Shown here: positions 20,817 to 28,604 of the stretch, piece by piece
Position numbering within the stretch: position 1 is the first letter of the stretch
Layout of the letters: every line of letters starts with the position of its first letter
Assembly (NCBI RefSeq): GCF_000738005.1
Contig: NZ_JHAL01000001.1
Span: 59,108-123,107 of the forward strand
Direction of reading: 5' to 3'
Source: Bifidobacterium crudilactis
GTDB lineage: Bacteria > Actinomycetota > Actinomycetes > Actinomycetales > Bifidobacteriaceae
Length of the DNA: 64,000 bases
Translations under genes and position numbers: made by a program
Notes under the pieces: model-generated
What the model saw: the letters and a program-made list of their open reading frames with translations, nothing else
Databases searched by the model: none
Told to the model about the DNA's origin: nothing

Positions 20817-22580
20817 ATGATGACCGATAACAATCTCAATGACGACTGGTGGAAGCAAGCCGTTGTCTATCAGATATATCCACGAAGCTTCAAAGATGCA
20901 AACGGCGATGGCCTGGGCGATATTCCGGGCATAACTTCGAAGATGCAGTATCTGCGTGAGCTCGGCATCGATGCCATATGGCTTTCACCCTTCTACCCCT
21001 CCGACCTCGCCGACGGGGGATACGACATCATCGACTATAGAAACGTCGACCCGAGACTCGGTACGATGCAGGATTTCGATGCCATGGTGTCCGCCGCGCA
21101 CCAAGAGGGCATCAAGGTCATCGTGGACATTGTGCCGAACCATACCGCGAACAAACACGCATGGTTCCTGGAGGCTCTCGCTGCAGGACGTGGCTCCACG
21201 GCACGCGAGCGCTATATCTTCAAGGAAGGCTCCGGACCGAATGGCGAATTCCCTCCTAATGACTGGCAGTCTCTTTTCGGCGGTCCAGCCTGGGAACGTG
21301 TCGAGGACGGCCAATGGTATCTGCATATCTTCGCCAAGGAGCAGCCGGATCTGAACTGGAACAATCCGGAGGTTCACGAGGAATTCAAGAAGACCCTGAG
21401 GTTCTGGTCGGATCATGGGACCGACGGATTCCGCGTCGATGTGGCGCACGGCCTGGCGAAGAAGCTGGACGGCGCTTCCATGAAGGACCTGTCGCGTTGG
21501 ACCGTGCACGACTCGCTGTCGCATGACGGGACCCACCCGCTATGGGATCGTGCGCAGGTGCATGACATCTACCGCGAATGGCGACAGGTCTTCAATGAGT
21601 ACAATCCTCCGCGCTTCGCTGTCGGAGAGGCATGGGTGGTGCCCGAGCACCAGTATCTGTATGCCTCACCGGACGAACTGGGTCAGGTCTTCAACTTTGA
21701 ATTCGCCATCGCCAACTGGTTCAGCCAGGACTTCCGCACCGCGATTCGTGACGGTCTGCAGGCAGCCAAATCCTCCGGCTCCACAGCCACATGGGTGATG
21801 AGCAACCACGACGTACCGAGGCACCCGAGCCGATACGGCCTGCCGCAAGCCCCATCTAAGGCAACCCACCAGCTTCCCAAGGACTGGGTATTGCGCGACG
21901 GGACCACCTATGAGGAGAACCGGGAGCTCGGCACCAGACGTGCACGGGCGGCGATTCTGATGGAGACTGCACTACCGGGATCAGTGTATATCTACCAAGG
22001 CGAGGAACTTGGGCTGTTCGAGGTTCCCAACATCCCGTGGGACCGTCTCGAAGATCCCACACCATTCAGAACCAGAGGACGCTATACGGAAAAAGGTCGC
22101 GACGGTTGCCGCGTCCCATTGCCATGGAACTCGCAGGATGCACCGCACGAGGCGTCCTGGGATTCTCGCTTCGGCACCGGAGCATCTTTTGGATTCTCCC
22201 CGAGCGATGCCACGGCTGGCAGTCAGTCCGCCGACCCGCACCTTCCCCAGCCTCTGTGGTATAAGGATTTTGCCGTCGATGTTGAGCAACAGGACCCGAC
22301 ATCCATGCTGTCCTTGTACAAGGCATGCCTGTCGCATAGGGCGGCATTGCTGACATCAGCGCACAACACCTCGGTCACTTGGCTGGACGAGGGCGACGAA
22401 GTGATTGCATACACCCGCCAAGCGGCGGATAACAGCGGATATACGGCAATCGCCTCGATCACCAACTTCGGAAAGAATGCAGTCGCATTGCCGGAAGGTG
22501 ATCTGATACTGAGCTCCATCCAGCTGGACGATCCCGCCCTTCTGCCCCAGGATGCCAGCGCCTGGATAGGCATCAAGTAG
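20817..22580 (+). CDS. Alpha-glucosidase, GH13 family
   Basis: A 587-residue cytoplasmic alpha-glucosidase, start ATGATG after AGAAAGGA. GH13 motifs: DIVPNHT (about 104-110), nucleophile Asp208 in GFRVDVAHG, acid/base Glu271 in AVGEAW, and transition-state Asp332 in SNHDVPR. The GFRVDVAHG form differs from the RMDVI form of the two glucosidases at 50-57 kb and suggests a different subfamily, such as GH13_30, that often acts on maltose-type alpha-1,4 links. It is 81 bases downstream of binding protein 1 and probably cleaves the sugar that protein captures. Substrate is inference. Confidence 0.9.
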   Translation: MMTDNNLNDDWWKQAVVYQIYPRSFKDANGDGLGDIPGITSKMQYLRELGIDAIWLSPFYPSDLADGGYDIIDYRNVDPRLGTMQDFDAMVSAAHQEGIKVIVDIVPNHTANKHAWFLEALAAGRGSTARERYIFKEGSGPNGEFPPNDWQSLFGGPAWERVEDGQWYLHIFAKEQPDLNWNNPEVHEEFKKTLRFWSDHGTDGFRVDVAHGLAKKLDGASMKDLSRWTVHDSLSHDGTHPLWDRAQVHDIYREWRQVFNEYNPPRFAVGEAWVVPEHQYLYASPDELGQVFNFEFAIANWFSQDFRTAIRDGLQAAKSSGSTATWVMSNHDVPRHPSRYGLPQAPSKATHQLPKDWVLRDGTTYEENRELGTRRARAAILMETALPGSVYIYQGEELGLFEVPNIPWDRLEDPTPFRTRGRYTEKGRDGCRVPLPWNSQDAPHEASWDSRFGTGASFGFSPSDATAGSQSADPHLPQPLWYKDFAVDVEQQDPTSMLSLYKACLSHRAALLTSAHNTSVTWLDEGDEVIAYTRQAADNSGYTAIASITNFGKNAVALPEGDLILSSIQLDDPALLPQDASAWIGIK

Positions 22581-22592
22581 CGGGTGATATGC

Positions 22593-22660
22593 GAAACTGT
22601 GCAATAGGGCATGTTAAGAGGCGTGAATCGAGTACTTTACGTGCCGATATGCACAGTTTC
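22593..22660. repeat. Hairpin element A (ACTGTGCA family)
   Basis: Perfect 11-base arms GAAACTGTGCA (22593-22603) and TGCACAGTTTC (22650-22660) enclose a 46-base interior with GGGCA/TGCC pairing. It resembles element B at 57257-57324. It lies between convergent genes. Confidence 0.6.
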
Positions 22661-22714
22661 CGGGAAATGGTCAGACCAGATTCACATGAAGCACGGAATA
22701 TCCGACCGTTCAGA

Positions 22715-22787
22715 AGATAACTGCACTAAAAGGACAGCAATTCGGTGAGACTTCACCGAAAAAGCTGTCCTTTTAGTGCAGTTATCT
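22715..22787. terminator. Long inverted repeat, bidirectional terminator (copy 1 of 2)
   Basis: Perfect 24-base arms (22715-22738 and 22764-22787), with core GGACAGC/GCTGTCC flanked by A4/T4, plus an inner stem TTCGGTGA/TCACCGAA. T-stretches follow the GC core on both strands, as expected for a terminator working both ways between the convergent glucosidase and LPXTG genes. An almost identical copy lies at 54896-54965. Confidence 0.75.
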
Positions 22788-22812
22788 CCGTTTAAGCCCC
22801 TGGACGGAACAG

Positions 22813-25800
22813 CTAGACCAGGTTCGCGTCGCGCTCGGCCCGCTTGGAGAGGATATAGGGGCGGATGGCGAACGCGAGTACCAGACCGCCGACGACGAGC
22901 AGGACGAGAATACCCATACCACCCGTGTAGGGCAGGTTCGCCAGACTCCACGCCGGGTCGAGCACCACCACCTGCCCGCCATCCTGGGACACATAGGCGA
23001 GATTCGTGCCGGACGTGGCATACGTGACCTTCGTGACCTGTGTGGCGTCGGCATTCCACACGGGACGCACATCCACCGTGAAATCGGACACCTTGAAATA
23101 ACCGGACGGAGCATTCGTCTCCTTGAAGGAGAGCTCACGAGCCTCAACACCCTGCAGAGACAAGGTGCCATCCGATTTGGTCACTACCACCTCGGTACCG
23201 CTCGCATCACCCAGACGATACTCGCCATCCGACAGCTTCGTGAACTTCAACTTCTGCCCGTCACGCGACACCTCGAACCCCACGCCACCAAGCTTCTTCG
23301 ACAGGTCGTCCTTGTTCAGCTTCACCACATCCACCTTGAAGGTATAGGCGTTCGCCGCGGCGCTCATGGATTCCGTGCCATCGCTGTTATCCGTCCAACC
23401 TTCAGTCGCACTGTCCGTATAGGAGCGGGCCAGGGTCACGGCATTCACATTCGGCTTCAACGACTCCCCCTCAACAGGAGACGACACCACAGCCGACGCA
23501 CTCAACACCGCCTTGTACCGGAGTCGCATCAACGAACCCGCAGGCACCGTGTTCTTATTCCGCACACCACTAATGCCGTCCGACTCCGCGAACAAGACCT
23601 TCAACCCGTCCACCGACAACTTATCACCAGACACCACAATCGACGAGGGCGGCAAAGTCTGCGGCTGGGTGGGCGAGAGCGCATCCACGAACACCTCAAC
23701 CCCCGACCCATCAGCAGGCAACGTCAACCCCGACGCCGCCACATCAGCCACATCGAACACATACGAGTCATACGACACCGACGAGAACCCACTCAAGTCA
23801 GGCACCCGCAACGCTATCTCAAACTCCACCTCGGAGCCCACATCGAAGCCATCCATACCCGCATCGTTCACTATCCGCTTCGCAATATCCGTCACCGTGG
23901 TCTTCAACGCCGCCTGGCCAAGGCGAGGCTTGCCCTTAACCCCGGCGTCCACGAAATCCACGAAACGACCTTCATCACCGAGAGCCTCGTTGAAGACCTT
24001 CGTACCCACGATAATCGGCAAAGAACCACCAGACGACTGCGTGGAATCCACGATCAAATACAAGCCCGGACCAGACACCTTAAGCGTTGCAGAGCCAGAA
24101 ACACCAGCAAGCGGCATACTCTTGACCCCACCCAGCTCCGCATCACTCTTACCAGCCAACTGTTGGGCAAACAACTGCAAACTCCCCGCATACGGACTAA
24201 ACGCCGAAGTCACATCATCCGACAACGGTTCAGTCGGATACCCCAACCATCGCGAGGCCACCCAACCCATCGGATTATCCACATCCACACTTGAAGCACC
24301 GGTCGCGTCCGCAACCGCCAACACCGAGGCCTTCACTGGATCGGCGGGAGTCGATATCCTCACCGATTTGAGCGCACCAGTCTGATCGAACACCGACTCC
24401 GCGTAGTCACCGATCTTGTACGCTGTCAACTCGCCCGCCGTGATACCCGTCAACGAAATCTCATAGGGCCTCGAGGACGCCACCTGCCAACCCCTTATGG
24501 TGGTTTTCACCGGCTCCGTCGCCCTATTCGACAACCCACTGGCGGCACTGCCATCCTGCTGACCCCACACATACAAGTCGTAATCCTTCGACTCATCGGT
24601 CATCTTCAACTCGGGCAACACCATATTGCCACCGTTACTTGTCCTACCCGAACCCAGTACCTTCTTCGTAACCGGGTCGACAATCTTCCACCCAAGAACG
24701 GAACCTAATTCCGATTCTCCCAACAGCTTCAACTCACGAGAACCTGCAACACCAGAAACCCAACCCATCCACGAGGTCAACCGCTTACCCGAATCCACGA
24801 ATGTCAACCTCACATCCCCCACACCGTCCTGCGCCTGCGTGTCAGCATCCGCCGACAGCAGCAAATCAACTAGCTGCACACGAACAGCAGGCCGCAAGGC
24901 GTGGTTCGTGTTGTAGGCATTTACGAAGTACGCAGCACCGTCGTAGCGCACACCCGTCACTACACCAATTCTCCGCCAATCAGAGGAACGCAGCAAAGTC
25001 CCATCAGCACCAGAAGCGCAAGAATTCGCTGGACACCGTCGTTGCGCCATGCCGCGCATGGCGGTAGTACCTTGGTAATTGAAGTATTCGCCAGCATCGC
25101 CCATAGTCAAGGGAAACACACGATATGAGCCTGTAGACGTCCCGGCTGTGCTAGAGCCACTGTGACAAGCGATCTGGTTGCATACTCCTACTAATTGCGT
25201 AGCGTCACCCAACTGGCGCAGTTCAAGAGCTGAAAAGTATTCTTCTGAATCCAGCGCATGGGATACCTTGGCAAGCCTTGACTCATACGAGGCGACACCG
25301 TCCGTGACAGTACCGTAATCGAAACCATTACAAGCGGTGTCGCCGCATGAGTAACCACCGCTGTTAGTTGCACCGTCAAACGCGAATGTGCTGGTCATCA
25401 TGTCAGTCGCCCATAACAGCACTTCACCTTCATCCAACGGTGTGGTGGCTGTTTTGGAGTTCTCTTGAAAAGATGTGTTTTCTATAGGCGTGACAACCCG
25501 GGAAGTTCGAGGTCCCGTCGCCAAGTAAAGGTACTGGCCATCGACCTGAACAGTGGGAGGGTCGCCGGACTCGACAACCGTCGCAGCATTCGATAGTTGT
25601 CCCGACTTGCCGAAGATCACCTTACGGGCATCAGCTTCACTGTCAACGTCCTTAATCAGCTGCGGTCCGCTGCCGCCAGTTCCTCTGAAATACCCATCAG
25701 GGCCATAATCGGGCGAATCGGCCACAGCCTGATTGACCGGAAACACGACGAGCACACCAGCCAGCAGTACGAACATGGAAAACACGAACACGAAAATGGC

Positions 25801-25890
25801 AAAGATTGCTCGGCCCGAACTATAGTCAAGCTCAGAGCGGCGTCGAAAAACAGCAAGAACCCACACCCTACGCACAAGAGCACCACCCAT
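22813..25890 (-). CDS. LPXTG-anchored fimbrial-type surface protein with possible phase-variable start
   Basis: A 1025-residue protein. After a basic N-terminus comes a long hydrophobic segment (FAIFVFVFSMFVLLAGVLVVF, about 30-50), the export signal. A fimbrial isopeptide D2-like region (FDVGSEVEFEIALRVPDLSG, about 690-850) and a SpaA/Cna-B-like domain (about 870-970, with SFKETNAPSGYF) follow. The C-terminus has the sortase motif LPYTG at 985-989, a membrane segment and a basic tail (LSKRAERD). No sortase gene is adjacent. The ATG at 25890 has no clear ribosome site; a 10-G tract lies 17 bases upstream, and one more G would join an upstream ATG (25964) in frame. It may be an ancillary pilin or adhesin. 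Confidence 0.85.
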   Translation of the reverse strand: MGGALVRRVWVLAVFRRRSELDYSSGRAIFAIFVFVFSMFVLLAGVLVVFPVNQAVADSPDYGPDGYFRGTGGSGPQLIKDVDSEADARKVIFGKSGQLSNAATVVESGDPPTVQVDGQYLYLATGPRTSRVVTPIENTSFQENSKTATTPLDEGEVLLWATDMMTSTFAFDGATNSGGYSCGDTACNGFDYGTVTDGVASYESRLAKVSHALDSEEYFSALELRQLGDATQLVGVCNQIACHSGSSTAGTSTGSYRVFPLTMGDAGEYFNYQGTTAMRGMAQRRCPANSCASGADGTLLRSSDWRRIGVVTGVRYDGAAYFVNAYNTNHALRPAVRVQLVDLLLSADADTQAQDGVGDVRLTFVDSGKRLTSWMGWVSGVAGSRELKLLGESELGSVLGWKIVDPVTKKVLGSGRTSNGGNMVLPELKMTDESKDYDLYVWGQQDGSAASGLSNRATEPVKTTIRGWQVASSRPYEISLTGITAGELTAYKIGDYAESVFDQTGALKSVRISTPADPVKASVLAVADATGASSVDVDNPMGWVASRWLGYPTEPLSDDVTSAFSPYAGSLQLFAQQLAGKSDAELGGVKSMPLAGVSGSATLKVSGPGLYLIVDSTQSSGGSLPIIVGTKVFNEALGDEGRFVDFVDAGVKGKPRLGQAALKTTVTDIAKRIVNDAGMDGFDVGSEVEFEIALRVPDLSGFSSVSYDSYVFDVADVAASGLTLPADGSGVEVFVDALSPTQPQTLPPSSIVVSGDKLSVDGLKVLFAESDGISGVRNKNTVPAGSLMRLRYKAVLSASAVVSSPVEGESLKPNVNAVTLARSYTDSATEGWTDNSDGTESMSAAANAYTFKVDVVKLNKDDLSKKLGGVGFEVSRDGQKLKFTKLSDGEYRLGDASGTEVVVTKSDGTLSLQGVEARELSFKETNAPSGYFKVSDFTVDVRPVWNADATQVTKVTYATSGTNLAYVSQDGGQVVVLDPAWSLANLPYTGGMGILVLLVVGGLVLAFAIRPYILSKRAERDANLV

Positions 25891-25906
25891 CGAAGCGAAA
25901 ACAGCA

Positions 25907-25916
25907 CCCCCCCCCC
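25907..25916 (-). repeat. Homopolymeric G10 tract at the 5' end of the LPXTG gene
   Basis: Ten consecutive C on the plus strand (G on the coding strand). With 10 G, the upstream frame (MFLSLSQAFRKVENGRGGG) runs out of frame; with 8 or 11 G it would fuse to MGGALVRRVWVLAVF of the LPXTG protein. Confidence 0.9.
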
Positions 25917-25978
25917 GCGACCGTTCTCAACCTTACGAAACGCCTGAGAAAGCGAAAGGAACATGCGACGAACATGAT

Positions 25979-26011
25979 GAACAACATCATACACTATGTA
26001 TGATGTTGTTC
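25979..26011. promoter_or_regulatory. 33-bp perfect palindrome upstream of the LPXTG gene
   Basis: GAACAACATCATACA (25979-25993), spacer CTA, and TGTATGATGTTGTTC (25997-26011) form perfect 15-base arms. The AT-rich arms, with a -10-like TATGAT inside, suggest an operator or a leader hairpin rather than a terminator. Confidence 0.65.
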
Positions 26012-26079
26012 CGAGGATTCGTCCGCTCCCCCGGAAACCACTCAAGCGCACCGCGCAGCCAGCGGTGCCGCATATACAA

Positions 26080-26118
26080 CAGCGGTTGCAAAGCGCCATT
26101 CATGCTTTGCAACCGCTG
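26080..26118 (-). terminator. Hairpin downstream of the permease operon
   Basis: Perfect 15-base arms CAGCGGTTGCAAAGC (26080-26094) and GCTTTGCAACCGCTG (26104-26118) with a 9-base loop, 71 bases after the permease stop. The following minus-strand sequence has only a weak T-stretch (TGTTGTATAT). Confidence 0.6.
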
Positions 26119-26188
26119 CCATACGACTTGCACCTGTGCTGGAGACTCCGGCACGGAGGCCTTCCGGCCAGAGATATCCGACTTGCCG

Positions 26189-27025
26189 CTATCCCTTGAC
26201 CGCTCCTGCCATCACACCTTTGATGATGTATTTCTGGCACAGCAGGTAGAAGACGACGATCGGCACGATTGCCAGAACCAGGCAGCCCATCATCGCGCCC
26301 ATATCGACCGACCCATAGCCGCCCTTAAGGTACTGGATGGCGATTGACATGGTCTTGTACTTACGCATATCCAAGGTGAGATATGGCAGAAGGAAGTCGT
26401 TCCAGATCCACATCGTCTGCAGAATCGCCACCGAAATCAGCGATGGCCGCATGATCGGGACCACAATCTGGAAGAAGATGCGCGGCACGCTCGCACCGTC
26501 GATCATCGCCGACTCCTCGAGTTCGACCGGAATGGACTTGATGACACCGGTGAAGATGAACACAGCCAATCCTGCACCGAAGCCGAGGTAGATGATCCAC
26601 AATCCCCAGGGGGTGTTCAACCCCAGCATGTCGGCGATCTTGGAGAGCGTGAACATGACCATCTGGAACGGCACGATCATATTGAACAGGAAGAGAATGT
26701 ACAGCGTTTTTGCGGAGAAGTTGTTGACACGCACTATCCACCAGGCGCACATCGAGGTGCACAGCAGAATAAGCGAGACCGATCCGACCGTCACCACCAC
26801 GGTCCAGCCGAAGCTGGAAATCAGATTCGTCTGCTCGATGCCTCTGGTGTAGTTCTTGAAGCCCACGAAGGCTTTGCCCAGGGGAAGGGAGAAAGCGTTC
26901 TGCGAGATGTACGCCTTCTCCTTGAAGGAGTTGATAAACACCAATACGATCGGGAATATCCATGCGAGAGAGACAACGGTGAAGAAGGTTGTCCACCATG
27001 CCCCATGCTTGACCTTGTCGCTCAT
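26189..27025 (-). CDS. Sugar ABC transporter permease, MalG type (alpha-glucoside system)
   Basis: A 278-residue CUT1 inner-membrane permease with about six membrane segments, an EAA loop (ELEESAMIDGASVPRIFF) and the terminal GVMAGAVKG. It overlaps the partner permease by 4 bases. With the permease at 27022 it forms the only permease pair in the 18-31 kb locus, next to binding protein 2 and probably also used by binding protein 1. The ATPase is not encoded here. Confidence 0.9.
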   Translation of the reverse strand: MSDKVKHGAWWTTFFTVVSLAWIFPIVLVFINSFKEKAYISQNAFSLPLGKAFVGFKNYTRGIEQTNLISSFGWTVVVTVGSVSLILLCTSMCAWWIVRVNNFSAKTLYILFLFNMIVPFQMVMFTLSKIADMLGLNTPWGLWIIYLGFGAGLAVFIFTGVIKSIPVELEESAMIDGASVPRIFFQIVVPIMRPSLISVAILQTMWIWNDFLLPYLTLDMRKYKTMSIAIQYLKGGYGSVDMGAMMGCLVLAIVPIVVFYLLCQKYIIKGVMAGAVKG

Positions 27026-27876
27026 GCTGCCACCTCTTTGCTTGTTGTCAGGCGGTTCTGCAACAGCACGATCACCGCCACGATCACGAAGAACACGACT
27101 GCCTTGGCCTGCCCGACGCCCTCGAATCCGATACGTCCGTAGAAGGTTCTGAATATGTTCAGCGCCAGCAGTTCGGAACTATTCGAAGGTGCTCCGTTGG
27201 TCAATGCCAGGTTCTGGTCGAACATCTTGAACCCGTTGGTCACCGTAAGGAACGAGCACACCGTGATTGACGGCATCATCAGAGGAATGATGACCTTGGT
27301 CAGGGTCTGACGACCGCTGGCGCCATCGACGGCAGCCGCTTCAATGACATCTCCGGGCAGGCTCTGCATCCCGGCGATGTAGATGATCATCATGTACCCG
27401 ATCTGCTGCCAGCAAACCAGCAGCACCATGCCCCAGAAACCATAGGTTCCCGAGAAGGTAATGGATCTTCCCCACTTCGCCAGTACGCCGTTGAGCAGCA
27501 GCAGCCATATGTAGCCCAGGATGATGCCGCCGATGAGATTCGGCATGAAGAACACTGATCTGAAGAAATTTGAACCGCGCATCGTTTTTGTCAGCATATA
27601 CGCGATGGCGAAGGCCACCACGTTGACGACGATAGTGGTGATCACCGTGAAGGCCACGGTGTACCACAGAGCATGAATGAATTCCTTATCGGAGAAAACG
27701 CCGGAGTAGTTCCGGAGCCCCACCCATTTGGCATCGGTCACCGTGGTGAATTTCGTAAAGCTCAGGTAGATGCCCATTATGAACGGCACAAGAAATCCGA
27801 TAATAAATGCTGCAAACGTTGGCAACGCAAAAAGCGCCCACCACTTACGTACAGCTTTACCGACCATCGTAATCAT
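27022..27876 (-). CDS. Sugar ABC transporter permease, MalF type (alpha-glucoside system)
   Basis: About 284 residues from ATG 27876 (MITMVGKAVRKWWALFALPT); the ribosome site GAGGAGGAG lies rather far upstream, and an upstream in-frame start at 27915 is less likely. Six membrane segments and an EAA loop (DVIEAAAVDGASGRQTL) are visible. It is divergent from binding protein 2 (28605), with a 728-base control region between them. Confidence 0.9.
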   Translation of the reverse strand: MITMVGKAVRKWWALFALPTFAAFIIGFLVPFIMGIYLSFTKFTTVTDAKWVGLRNYSGVFSDKEFIHALWYTVAFTVITTIVVNVVAFAIAYMLTKTMRGSNFFRSVFFMPNLIGGIILGYIWLLLLNGVLAKWGRSITFSGTYGFWGMVLLVCWQQIGYMMIIYIAGMQSLPGDVIEAAAVDGASGRQTLTKVIIPLMMPSITVCSFLTVTNGFKMFDQNLALTNGAPSNSSELLALNIFRTFYGRIGFEGVGQAKAVVFFVIVAVIVLLQNRLTTSKEVAA

Positions 27877-28188
27877 AGGTTGCTCACTTTCTCCTCCTCG
27901 AGATAAGCCGTACACCTCACCCGTAGGACCCGGAAAAGCAACGCACCCTTACGCTACTTGCGGGAATCAGGGTTTCTCGAACTCCGAATGGGAACCCGAA
28001 CACTGAAAAACTATCAAACCGGTCGAGCAATGTCAAACGCTGTCATTCGGTATGGCGAGAATCCATCGAGAGTAAGCGGGGAGAAAAATTCATGGTATTC
28101 CGCGTCAAATCAATCAAACCACGAAGTGGCGCACTCGGCACGCCGTTAACCTTGATGCCGAGAACCCGACGACGAAAAGCTTTTCTGA

Positions 28189-28202
28189 TGCCATCGTTTT
28201 CA
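28189..28202 (+). promoter_or_regulatory. LacI-type motif 3 (permease side)
   Basis: TGCCATCGTTTTCA, 313 bases upstream of the MalF-type start and 403 upstream of binding protein 2. It differs from motif 2 (19251-19264) at one position. Confidence 0.55.
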
Positions 28203-28487
28203 TGAGGAAATATCACACCAAAGGAACTCGAATCCATCGCTTCCTGCCCTGGTTCTGAGCCGTCAGGGCATATCAGGAAGCCGAAATCTCCCTTCTCAAG
28301 CCTTGTCGGAGCAACGAAACGATGCCCAAAGCAACGATTCGGTCTATGTTCTCACTGATTCCGCACCCATGCCGACGATGGACGCCCTCGACTCCTGTCC
28401 GGAGTCTGCGAAAGGGCGAAAGACCGGTGAATAGGACCGAAAACATCAGTCCACAGTTGCTCAGACTCGCAATTTCGAAGATTATAT

Positions 28488-28501
28488 GTTAACGTTTTCA
28501 G
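28488..28501 (+). promoter_or_regulatory. LacI-type operator 4 (binding protein 2)
   Basis: TGTTAACGTTTTCA, a CG-centred imperfect palindrome next to the predicted -10 box, 104 bases upstream of the binding protein 2 start. Confidence 0.65.
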
Positions 28502-28604
28502 TCAAGGGGGCAGGCAAAGTGGCTTGCCATCCCGAAAACCGAACGGTTTCACACTCACTGCATCAAACAGAGAAGTCTGATGGGAATAAGAAGGAGTCGG
28601 TGAT

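Larger units (their letters stand above)
25891..26188. other. Upstream region of the LPXTG gene and 3' flank of the permease operon
   Basis: No gene with support. It contains the G-tract (25907-25916), a 33-bp palindrome (25979-26011) and a terminator-like hairpin (26080-26118). A hydrophobic frame running through the G-tract from 25964 is the out-of-phase version of the LPXTG gene's 5' end. Confidence 0.6.
27877..28604. promoter_or_regulatory. Divergent control region between permease operon and binding protein 2
   Basis: No credible gene lies in these 728 bases. It contains two LacI-type motifs (28189-28202 and 28488-28501) and a promoter for binding protein 2: TTGCTC (28458-28463), 17-base spacer, GATTAT (28481-28486). 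The second operator begins 2 bases after the -10 box. Confidence 0.6.

Noticed and set aside
25656..26099. 147-codon hydrophobic frame upstream of and overlapping the LPXTG gene
   Set aside because: Its first part is the out-of-phase reading across the G-tract, and its end overlaps the LPXTG coding sequence in another frame; treated as the off-phase of that gene rather than a gene of its own.
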